Source of the DNA: Clarkia xantiana subsp. parviflora
Taxonomy: Eukaryota; Streptophyta; Magnoliopsida; Myrtales; Onagraceae
Direction: 5' to 3'
Length of the DNA: 64,000 nucleotides
Assembly: GCA_036873135.1 (NCBI GenBank)
Contig: JAPTYO010000017.1
Span: 3,906,001-3,970,000, forward strand
A program made the translations under genes and the position numbers. The notes under the pieces were generated by a model that was not told where the DNA came from, ran no database searches, and saw only the letters and a list, made by a program, of their open reading frames with translations. Shown piece by piece: positions 20,201 to 29,935 of the stretch (position 1 is its first letter; each line of letters starts with the position of its first letter).

Positions 20201-22802
20201 AAGCCGAGGATCACGTGCACAACCTTACCATGGCGTTTGAGCGAATGAGGCTCCATCAGGTTCGCTTGAACCCGACGAAATGCGCCTTCGGAGTCCACTC
20301 AGGGAAGTTTTTGGGCTTCATTGTGAGCCAAAGAGGAATTGAAGTGAACCCAGAGAAGCTGAGGGCAATCGAGGAGATGCAGTCTCCGATAAACCATCGG
20401 GAGGTGCAAGTACTGAATGGCCGACTAGCTGCAATGAACCGCTTCTTATCCAAATCCAGCGACCGATCAATGCCGTTTTTTGAAGTCTTGAGGGCCAACA
20501 AAAAATTCGAATGGACCGCCAAATGTGAAGAGGCGTTCCAAGCACTCAAGCAGCACCTTCGCACACTCCTGCCGCTGGCAAAACCGGTTCCAGGCGAGCC
20601 GCTCTTCCTTTATTTGGCTGTTTCTGAATTTGCCATTAGCTCTGTGTTAGTAAAGATTGTCGAGGGTAATCAAGTCCCCGTCTATTATGTAAGCAAGGCA
20701 TTTGCCAAATCTGAATTGAACTACCCGGCCGTTGAGAAGTACCTCTTTGCGTTGATTATTACTGCTCGGAAGCTAAGGCCATATTTCCACGCACACGAGA
20801 TCACTGTGCTAACGAACCAGCCTTTGAAGCATTTTTTGAACCGACCGGATGCGTCGGGGAGATTAGTGAAGTGGGCAGTAGAACTTAGCGAATTTCGCAT
20901 ACACTTCGCTCCGAGGACAGCCATTAAGGGCCAGGCATTAACAGATTTCATAGCAGAGTCTACAGCCCCCGATCTGGAAGAAGCGGGCCCTGTAGAGGGG
21001 GCAACCATAGAGGTCCCGACAAAAGAACAACCAGAGAGGGCAGAGCAATCAGAACAGCCAAACAAGGAAAATACCTGGGAAATGTACACGGATGGCTCCG
21101 CGAGTTCAGACGGATCAGGAGCGGGCTTTTTGTTGATACCACCGGGTGAAGGTGAACCGCTCCGATATGCTTTGGCTTTAACATTCAAGGCCACAAACAA
21201 CGAAGCGGAGTACGAAGCTCTTATCACGGGCCTAAAAATCGCTAAAGGCACTGGAATCGATCACTTGAGAGTGAAGTGCGACGCGGCGTTAATCGTGAAC
21301 CAGGTTCAAGGGCAGTACGAAGCAAGGAATCCGATAATGAAAAAGTATCTGCGGGAGGTACAAGCCCTGAAAGAGAGCTTCAAAAGCTTCGATATCGAGG
21401 CTATTCCGAGGGAGGAGAACGTAGAGGCAGACGCCTTGAGCAAATTTGCCCTGGGGGCACCCTTGGAAGAAAATCGGAAGGTGCACTTCCTGGAGAAGGT
21501 GATCTTATCGAACATCGACCCAACACAGGTGTGCACCATCGAGACAAAAGAGGAGGAAGAGCCCACTTGGATGACCCCGATAGTCGCGTATCTGACTACG
21601 GGGGCAGTCCCCGAGGATAAGGTAGCAGCAGACAAGATATGTCGGATCGCGTCTAATTATGTGATGCTGGACAATCAGCTGTACAAGAAGGGCTGGTTCT
21701 CGACTCCGTACCTGAAGTGTGTAGCAGAACCCGACACCAATCGAATCCTGAAGGAAATGCATGAGGGGGTCGCGGCTTGTCACGAAGGGGCCCGATCCAT
21801 TTTGAGGAAGGTGTTGAACTTAGGCTACTATTGGCCCAAGATGAACAAAGAAGCAACGGCGTTGGTCCGATCATGCGACGCATGCCAGAGGTACGCCCCG
21901 AGTATCGTGGCTCCGGCCGCCAACCTGACATCCATCAAAAGCGCTTGGCCCTTCGCGCAGTGGGGCATCGACTTGGTGGAACCCCTTCCACAAGCACAAG
22001 GACAATGTAAGTATTTACTTGTAGCTATCGATTATTTTTCGAAATGGATAGAGGCGAAGGCGTTGGCCAGAACAACGGGAACCAGATCATCAAGTTCCTC
22101 CAAACCCACATCGTGTCCAGATACGGGATTCCTAAGGTGGTGATCAGCGACAATGGCCCACCGTTTAACGGCTCTCAGGTGAGGGAGTATCTGGAAGAAT
22201 TGAACATTGAGCATCGGACCGCCTCCGTACGCCATGCTCAGACTAATGGCCAGGTGGAGTCAGCCAACAAAATCGTGATGGATGGCCTGAAGAAGAGGGT
22301 CTACGCCTTGAAGGGCAAGTGGCTGAATGAACTGGAAAATGTACTTTGGGCTGTTAGAACGACACCCAAACGATCAACAGGGGAGACTCCGTTTGGCCTC
22401 GTATATGGCACGGAAGCTGTGGCACCTGTGGAGGTAGCTGTGGCGTCCCATCGGATGAGATATTACGAGCCCCTAACGAACGACGAAGTGAGACGTCTGG
22501 ACTTGGACTTACTCGAAGAGAAGAGGCGGGAAGCCGATGAAGTCCAAGCTCGAATGCGTTTAGCGACGGCCAGGTACTACAATCGGCGAGTGAAGTCCCG
22601 ACAGTTCTTTGTCGGGGAGCTGGTTTGGCGTCGCAACGAGTTCACCCTTTTGGATCGAATCAACAAGATGTCACCAAAATGGGAAGGACCTTATAAGGTC
22701 GTGGGGATGCCAGCTCCAAATGCATACAAGTTGGAAGACCTCGATGGCAGAACATTAAAGCATTCTTTCAGTGGCGAACACTTGAAGAAACATCATGCCT
22801 GA
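17220..22802 (+). pseudogene. gag-pol: Gag-Pol of element B, broken by one stop and three frame changes
   Basis: Same domain order as the A polyprotein. The start was chosen at the ATG giving MAAGKN, by analogy with MAGGGKKK of A and MAGKQKKK of D; an in-frame ATG also lies at 17202. Lesions: TAG at 17313-17315; frame change near 18356 in the basic linker after Gag; single-base loss near 19146 between GKTKKDLKEA and FPMVGFSG, in protease; single-base loss near 22080 in the integrase core after ARTTG. The protease motif reads ILIDGGSSSNIL (19050s), RT has YVDDMLV near 20173, the second RNase H has MYTDGSAS near 21085, and integrase has the HH-CC finger near 21760-21890 and SDNG near 22146. The breaks fall at non-equivalent places and none looks like a shared programmed site, so I read them as decay. 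Confidence 0.9.
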
Positions 22803-22804
22803 AG

Positions 22805-23470
22805 AAAGTCGCCTTAAGTGGTGCCCGAGAAAGTCGCCTTAAGTGGTGCCCGAGAAAGTCGCCTTAAGTGGTGCCCGATGTAAAATCGCCTTAAGTGCTG
22901 TATGCTATTTATCGTTTAATTCGATGTAAGCCAATCTTATGCCATCAATAAATAAAGAGGTTGCTTCCAAATAAGAGTTGTCCTTAGATTTATGCTAAGT
23001 GTAAAAGTCGCCTTCAGCGGTGCACGAGAAAAGTCGCCTTCAGTGGTGCACGACGAAAGTCGCCTTCAGTGGTGCACGACGAAAGTCGCCTTCAGTGGTG
23101 CACGACGAAAGTCGCCTTCAGTGGTGCACGACGAAAGTCGCCTTCAGTGGTGCACGATGAAAGTCGCCTTCAGTGGTGCAGGATGAAAGTCGCCTTCAGT
23201 GGTGCAGGATGAAAGTCGCCTTCAGTGGTGCACGATGAAAGTCATCTTAAGTGATGCCCAAGAAAAGACACCTTAAGTGGTGCACAATACTTAGATTTAT
23301 TCTAAGTATCCGAAGGTCGTCTTAAGTGATGCATGGAACTAAGTCGCCTTAAGTGGTGCGCAGAATTAAGTCGTCTTAAGTGATGCACGATTCTTAGATT
23401 TACTCTAAGTAATATAAAGTCGTCTTAAGTGATGCACTCAATACTAAGTCGCCTTAAGTGGTGCAAGTTA
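22805..23470 (+). repeat. Minisatellite between pol and antisense ORF of element B
   Basis: Four 25-bp units (GTCGCCTTAAGTGGTGCCCGA, 22805-22900), then about nine 26-bp units (GTCGCCTTCAGTGGTGCACGA, 23007-23240), then looser units with GTCGTCTTAAGTGATGCA to 23470. It shares the CCTTAAGTGGTG core with A and D. 23471-23660 has no recognised feature. Confidence 0.92.
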
Positions 23471-23660
23471 TTAAATCGTCGAGAAGGACGTACGAGAATG
23501 TCTTAAATGTCGAAGTTTCGACTTAAGCACATATAAGTAAAGTCACTCGGAGAAGTGCAACAAAAGATCGGAACTAGAGAAGTTTGATATTGATAAGGGC
23601 TCAAGGGCCCGACAACGACACAAGAGAAGAAGATACAAGGACTCTAAAAGATAAAAATAT

Positions 23661-26372
23661 TCAAGCTTGGTCCTTGTCGGCAACATCGGCAGCAGCTGGG
23701 TCCGCGGAGTCGGTAGCAGAGGGATCCACAGGATTGGCGTCGGGAGGATTGACCATCGGAGCGTCCGCACTTGGAAGTTCAGAAGCGTCTTCGATAATTA
23801 CGGGGGTACTCCCCCCATCACTCTCCTCAGAAAGAGCAAAATACTTCTTCGCAAAGGGAGCGAGGGAAGAAGACTTGTCGAAGTTGATAGCATCCCCATA
23901 CTCCAGGTGGAGCTCCTCATCCGCGTTGAAGAGAGTGTTCTCCACCTCCGCGCCAAAGAACTTCATGGCATCAGCTTGGAAGCCCTCCGACCTCCGATAG
24001 TCCTCCCGACCCTTGGCCTCCGCTTCGGCCAGCTGCGCAGGAAATCCCGCGATCAGCTCCTCCAAAGCCTTCTTCTCAAGGACCAGTTGGTCCTCGGCAG
24101 CCTTCTTCTCCTGGGTCAGCCGGTCCACAACTGCCCCTCGCTCCTGCCGCTCTTGCCTCAAGAGTCCCTCGAAGTCCGCGATCTGCTGCTGGAGGTCCCG
24201 AATCTTCTGATTGAGGACAGCCAGCTCTTTGGCAAGCTTCCCCCGTGAAGACTGGGAGGCCTTGAGATCCGCCTGAAGCTGCTCGCGGACTCCTCGGTCC
24301 CGCTCCCGGGCCTCATCATAGGCAATGACATACCCGATGAGGCGGTTGAAGTCCCCGAGCTCCTGCAATCAAAAGGAACAATGTTAAAGGACAAACGACC
24401 CGATTTATCATCAACAAGAAAGAGGCAAAAGTCTCACCTCTATGCGGCGCACAACCATCTCCCTGACATCCCGCTGCATATGCGTCCGATTGAGGTAAAT
24501 CGGATGCCGCATAGAAGGCAGAATAGAACCCGCCAGCAGATGCAGGGCCAGCTCTTGGTCCTGTTCCCCTTGTGTGAGCGGGACTCCCTGGAGCGTTTGG
24601 ATAGGAGTCCAGGGGGCATTCGCCTGTGAAGAATTGAACGGCCTGTAGAAGTCCCCATCGAGAGCAAGGGGAGAGATAGGACGAGGAATGGAAGGGCACG
24701 CCTCCGTCTCGGCCCGAACACGGGAAGGAGAGAAGTCGTGGATAGGTGAGAGCTGCCGCTGCTGCGGAGAAGACGAAGGAGGCGGCCCCTGAGGGGTTGG
24801 TTTCAAGGGGGATTGCCCCGCCTTCCGACGCTTTTGAGGGGGTTCAACCCCGCCAGTCTCCTCCGAGGAGTCCAGAGTTTCCACCTGTCGAAACTGTTCG
24901 CCAGATGGAGCCTTCTCTCCAGCTGAGGAAGGCACCCCCGCTGAAGGCGGTGCATCTGCGGAAGCTGCAGCACCCGAGGAAGCTCCCGAACGACCTGCAC
25001 CTGGAGGATGAAGAGCTTCAGAAAGGTAGTCAGGAAGTTCATCGGGATTCTTACACCAAATGATACGTCGGGAGACGTATTGATCCTTCCCGCGGTAATG
25101 ATAGTAGCCTGCCTTCAAGACTCGGGGAGTTTCGTCTCGAAGGATTCTTTTGACATCAGTAATGCGGCCTTCCTTGGTCGAGGAAACTAAATCCGACGGG
25201 ACCATCTCCTTGTACGATTTAATAGCAAGTCGAAGTTGTTTACCTTCCTCAGCGTTCTGGACATCGAAGAGCTGGTCCAGGTCCACCCGCTTCCGTTTGG
25301 GCTGCTCCGCTGAAGGAGACCCCGACCTAGCAGCAGCCTTCTTGGCAGACTTCCTCTTCCGCGAGGGGCGGACAGCATCAGTCTCCCCCTGCTTAAGGAA
25401 TAGATCGGTCAGCACAGATACCTTCTTGGCTGCAAACAATAAACAAAGAAAGGTTAGAAGTTTACCCAAGAGACCATGTTAGAAGGGCCGTCGAAGAGCT
25501 GCCCCCCAGAAACAATATCGAGGAGTCGGATCCCGGCGTGCACCAGGTCCCGCTCCACGAGTGAGTTGGCGTTGAGAGGAGTGTAAGACTCCTCCCACCG
25601 ATAGAGCTGGATAAGTTGAAGAGTCTCGAAATCCTCGTCAGCATAAGTGTGGAAAGCAGGCGGAGGGTCTGCTGCCACCTCCCAGCGAGGCCAGGGAATT
25701 GAGGAGTGACGGATAAAGAAGTAGCTCTTCTTCCAGCTACTATTGTCGGACCCTGTATCGATCAAGAGTCCCCGACCCTTGACCACCTTCCAGGTGTCAC
25801 TGTTCCACCCGTACCGGGCAAGCTGCTGCTTACTCCACTTGGGCATCCGGGGGTAGAAGGCGCAAACCCCCGCCTCATTGCAGTTCATCCCATAAAAGGT
25901 TCTGAAGAGTTGGAGGCTGTAGACCCACTTCTGTCGGAGACAGAGGACTTGAAAGGCGTTCCAGAGGCGGATGGCATGGGGAGAAAAGGTGGTGGGGTGT
26001 GTTCTGTAATGATGGCACAGCTCGACCAGATTACCGCAAAAGGGGAACCTGATCCCCGCTGATATTTGTCCCGTAGAGACAAACACCTCCCCTTTCTGGG
26101 GACGAGTAACCTCAGAGTCACTCGAGGGACGATGCCTAGGATATGGGAAACGAGGTTCCCAGGTGATGGTGATGCAACCCTCTCGGAGAGCTGCATCATA
26201 GGCAGTATTGGAAATCTCATTTGGAGCATAATCAAAATTAAAGGGTTTTCTCCCCTCAGAGCTGGAACCGCTGTCTGAAAAGCAACCAGGGCAAGAAAAT
26301 ACAGTGGGACTCTTGGAAAAATTAGAAAGAAAAAGACGAACAAGTAACGAAGAGGGATTCCTTACCAGACAT
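23661..26372 (-). CDS. Antisense ORF of element B, apparently intact (about 833 aa, 4 exons)
   Basis: Extra Tat-element gene of unknown function, opposite to gag-pol. Proposed exons on minus: 26372-26366 (ATGTCTG only), 26274-25466, 25421-24438, 24362-23661; introns are GT-AG, and the acceptor at 25422 was chosen because it alone keeps the frame (816 + 984 + 702 nt, all multiples of three). An acidic, Ser/Gly-rich start (MSDSGSSSEG) is followed by a conserved globular part with LCHHYRTHP, W-x-AFQVL and WKKSYFFIRHSSIPWPRW. A basic segment, RPSRKRKSAKKAAARSGSP, could be a nuclear localisation signal. A Pro/Ser-rich linker, the LALHLLAGSI block and a long coiled coil (last exon) ending KDQA complete it. 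No catalytic residues are recognised. I believe the core corresponds to the Pfam family named putative gypsy type transposon. It stays open although gag-pol of the same element is broken. Confidence 0.8.
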
Positions 26373-26534
26373 GATGAAATAGAGGTTGAAGGAGATGAAC
26401 GAAACGTCGCCGGAAAGATGATCGGGAAGACTCCAAAGACCTTCGAAATCGCAGAGCTTGGAATCGCAGAAGAATCGCAGAGAGCTTTTGAGAATTCGAA
26501 GACGGTAAAAGTTGAATTGTGACTGTGGCTAGGG

Positions 26535-26541
26535 TTTTATA
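26535..26541 (-). promoter_or_regulatory. TATA box of the antisense gene of element B
   Basis: TATAAAA on the minus strand (context CTATAAAACCCTAGCC), about 165 bases before the ATG at 26372, followed by a leader of typical plant 5' UTR composition. Element D has CTATAAAACCCC at the matching place. It lies inside the element, not in the LTR. Confidence 0.65.
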
Positions 26542-26918
26542 GTCGAAGAAGACGGTTGAAAGGACACTTCGATCTGAGTCGTCGAAGTCGAAGAGTCTTA
26601 ATCTGGACCGTTGAGATGAAACGTGCAGAAGGACAACGGGCGTAATGATGAAACGGCCTGAAAAGCACTTTTTCAGAAAAGGACAGACGCGAAAAATCAG
26701 GGACGTGGGTCGAAAACGTCACTCCATTATCTGTTGCATTTAATGCACTAGGAAACCGAGGAGACCCTTGGGATATAACAGTTATCCACAAAACCCTGAG
26801 GAAACGTAGAGGAGAAGACTGATAAACTGAGTAACTGAACCAAGGAAAAGATCCCCGACTCTAGTATTGAAAGATCGGGAGTTGAAAGACACGACGAACT
26901 AAAAGTCCCTCATGTCTT

Positions 26919-26927
26919 GGGGGCAAA
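26919..26927 (+). other. Polypurine tract of element B
   Basis: GGGGGCAAA directly before the 3' LTR start TGATGGG; element D has GGGGGAAAA at the same place. Confidence 0.7.
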
Positions 26928-27625
26928 TGATGGGTCCGACTATAGCTGTCAGGCCCTTTAACGGCGAGGAAACGGCAAACAGGCCCACCAGTCCCCAAAG
27001 TGAAGGTCAAGATGACCTAGGAGAAGGGTCCCGACGAAGGGAGTCCCGACGAGGCAAGGTCCCGACAGAGTCGGTTCCGACGGTAGAGCTGGAAGCTCCC
27101 GATGAGAAGCCTTTAAGTAGGCCCTGATGATGAATCCCTGAGAATGATTGGCCCTGTCACGATGACGAGGGGCCCCGAGCGGTGACACAACGAGATAACT
27201 CTGGAGTCCCCGACGGGAGTCGGGACTCGTATCAGAGGATAAAGCCAAGATATGCGGGGCGTGGCCGAGATACGCGGAACATGGATTAAGATACACGGAG
27301 CGTGGCCGAGATACGCGGGGCATGGCTAAGATACGCGAGATCACGTCCGAGATATGCGGGATACGGGCTAACCACCCCTAACGGTTCGCCAGGTACCTGA
27401 GGTATCTCTTTGCCTATAAAAGGGCAGGAGATCACCTCAGAAAGACTTACGTTGAGTTGAATACACTTTGAGTTTATTACTTGCCAGTCATACGAGATAC
27501 TCATTTAAGCATCGGAGAGGGATTCTGGGTCACCGCCCGGTCTATCCCCTCTTGCAGGATTGAGTGGAGTAAAGGAGCTAGGATTGCCGTCAAAGTCCGT
27601 ACAGGAGTTCCACCGTGATCCAACA
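26928..27625 (+). repeat. 3' LTR of element B (698 bp)
   Basis: Nearly identical to 16468-17165, with one base lost near 27230 (CTCGTATC versus CTCGTTATC), one gained near 27375 and several substitutions. It is followed by the TSD copy GAGCT (27626-27630). Confidence 0.95.
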
Positions 27626-28021
27626 GAGCTCACTCGCCTGACTGCCACCTTGACGAGTACGACCGAAGAGCTTTCCTCTTGCAGAGATGCCTTGAGGGTT
27701 TTTATGACTCTTTCGGCGGTTTTCAGCGAGGCTTACCGGGATTCGGCTGCTTTTCTGAAGATTTTTCGAACCAAGGTGGTATCTTGTCAAGAGGAGATCG
27801 CCATGCTGAAGGCGGAGGTGGATAAGCACAAGAGATCTGATTCTGAGATCATTGCTAGCTATAAAGCTAGTGAGGCGTACCAGAATGATGCTGCCATGAC
27901 TTGCGGGCAGATGCTTCTCTCGACCTTTGCCTCAGTGGTGAAGGATATTAGGGCTATGGACCCTAATTTCAAACTTCTCAAAGGTGGAGGCTCTTCGAGG
28001 GTATTGGGTGGAGGAGGCTAG
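27626..28021 (+). pseudogene. Antisense ORF of element C, 3' end (continuation after element B)
   Basis: The last part of the coiled-coil exon. Across the insertion the frame runs EEEL (16467) into TRLTATLTSTTEEL, ending SSRVLGGGG and a TAG at 28019-28021. This directly shows that B inserted into an exon of a pre-existing antisense gene. The segment itself contains no stop. Confidence 0.8.
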
Positions 28022-28339
28022 GGCTTGGGAGAGGAGGAGGAAGCTTGTATAGATGTTTTAATTTCCTTCCCGACTCAATGTAAACTTTTGTTTGTTTTAA
28101 TGAAGGGAGGTTTTATCCATCTTTGACGATTTTTGCTCACTCGTTCCTTTATTACCCTTTTTCACTTTCCGCCAAACTTAAAGTACTATTAGATCTTTTT
28201 TTAAAAAGTCTAATCATTCCCAATAAACATACCAAAGATTTTTGCTCATTGAACATGCTCGATTTTTAGAATAGATATCGAAATTTTACACAATCGAACT
28301 TTAAGAAGGGTAAAATTTCCCAAGTATCTAATCTGTCTT
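28022..28339. other. Gene-free 3' flank of the C antisense gene
   Basis: AT-rich; contains TTTTAATGAAGGGAGG and other possible 3' UTR sequence. No gene or clear repeat until the 76-bp array starts. Confidence 0.4.
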
Positions 28340-29765
28340 CCAAGTCGTCGACCTTTCTGAGTGATTTGGCTGATGTCAGATTTTGGATGGTCGATTCGTG
28401 ACTTTGGGAAGATCAGTCTTTAAGAACTTCAAGTAATCGATCTGTCTGAGTGATTTAGTGGATATCAGGCCGTTAGCGATCCTCGAGTTCTTCTGTACTG
28501 CAAGTAGTCGATCCATCTGAGTTATTTGACTGATATAAGATGTTTTGATGATCGACTATTGAGTTTTTCTGCACTGCAAGTAGTCGATCCATCTGAGTGA
28601 TTAGACTGATATAAGATATTTTGATGATCGACTCTTGAGTTCTTCTGCACTGCAAGTAGTCGATCCGTCTGAGTGATTTAGTGGATATCAGACGTTTTGA
28701 TGATCGACTCTTGAGTTCTTCTGCAATGCAAGTAGTCGATCCATCTGAGTGATTTGACTGATATCAGATGTTTTGATGATCGACTCTTGAGTTCTTCTGC
28801 ACTGCAAGTAGTCGATCCGTCTGAGTGATTTAGAAGATATCAGACGTTTTGATGATCGACTCTTGAGTTCTTCTGCACTGCAAGTAGTCGATCCATCTGA
28901 GTGATTTGACTGATATCAGATGTTTTGATGATCGACTCTTCAGTTCTTCTGCACTGCAAGTAGTCGATCCATCTGAGTTATTTAGTGGATATCAGACGTT
29001 TTGATGATCGACTCTTGAGTTCTTCTGCACTGCAAGTAGTCGATCCATCTGAGTGATTTGACCGATATCAGATGTTTTGATGATCGACTCTTGAGTTCTT
29101 CTGCACTGCAAGTAGTCATCCGTCTGAGTGATTTAGTGGATATCAGACGTTTTGATGATCGACTCTTGAGTTCTTCTGCACTGCAAGTAGTTGATCAATC
29201 TGAGTGATTTGACTGTTATCAGATGTTTTGATGATTGACTCTTGAGTTCTTCTGCACTACAAGTAGTCGATCCGTCGGAGTGATTTAGTGGATATCAGAC
29301 GTTTTGATGATCGACTCTTGATTTCTTCTGCACTGCAAGTAGTCGATCCATCTGAGTGATTTGACTGATATCAGATGTTTTGATGATCGACTCTTGAGTT
29401 CTTCTGCACTGCAAGTAGTCGATCTGTCTGGGTAATTTAGTGTATATCAGACATTTTGATGATCGACTCTTGAGTTCTTCTGCACTGCAAGTAGTCGATC
29501 CGTCTGAGTGATTTAGTGGATATCAGACGTTTTGATGATCGACTCTTGAGTTCTTCTGCACTGCAAGTAGTCGATCCATCTGAGTGATTTGACTGATATC
29601 AAATGTTTTGATGATCGACTCTTGAGTTCTTCTGCACTGCAAGTAGTCGATCCATCTGAGTGATTTAGTGGATATCAGACATTTTGATGATCGACTCTTG
29701 AGTTGTTCGTAATTTTTCGGCGCCGCATCGATTAATCTGAGTGATTTGGATGATATCAGATTGTT
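28340..29765. repeat. 76-bp tandem array of element C (about 18 monomers)
   Basis: Period exactly 76 in the central part (ACTGCAAGTAGTCGATCC recurs at 28801, 28877, 28953 and so on); edge monomers are degenerate. Two monomer types alternate for much of the array, giving a 152-bp higher-order unit: type 1 with CCATCTGA...TCAGATG and GACTGATA, type 2 with CCGTCTGA...TCAGACG and AGTGGATA. Each monomer contains two nested inverted repeats, AGTCGATC/GATCGACT and RTCTGA/TCAGAY. The array lies between the protease stop (29936) and the antisense gene stop (28021), the same convergent position as the arrays of A, B and D. 29766-29935 has no recognised feature. Confidence 0.93.
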
Positions 29766-29935
29766 GCTAGTCAGTTTTTTTTTTAGTGCTGGTCGCCTAG
29801 AAAGAAAAGCTCGGATATCTTGAAAAAGAGAGGGCCTTTTAGAAAAGGCTTGTATTCATTTATCCGTTCTGAATCTTACAAAGAAAAAGAATCATAGAAC
29901 AAACATTAGCTTTAAAAATAAGCGAAATTATATTC

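Larger units (their letters stand above)
16468..27625 (+). mobile_element. Element B: Ty3/gypsy (Tat lineage) retrotransposon nested in element C
   Basis: Two 698-bp LTRs (16468-17165, 26928-27625), TSD GAGCT at 16463-16467 and 27626-27630, PBS, gag-pol on plus, minisatellite, spliced antisense gene on minus, purine tract. The LTRs differ at only a handful of positions, so insertion is recent relative to C. Gag-pol carries one stop and three single-base frame changes, while the antisense gene appears fully open. Confidence 0.95.

Noticed and set aside
18300..22143. Programmed frameshifting in gag-pol of B
   Set aside because: The A polyprotein is one open frame and the B breaks occur at sites that are not broken in D; no shared slippery site is seen.
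22992..23186. 64-codon open frame (SVVHDESRLQWC repeats)
   Set aside because: Translation of the B minisatellite only.
28340..29765. Regular 76-bp direct repeats resembling a CRISPR array
   Set aside because: The units are contiguous with no unique spacers, the setting is a plant retrotransposon, and no cas genes are present; it is a minisatellite.
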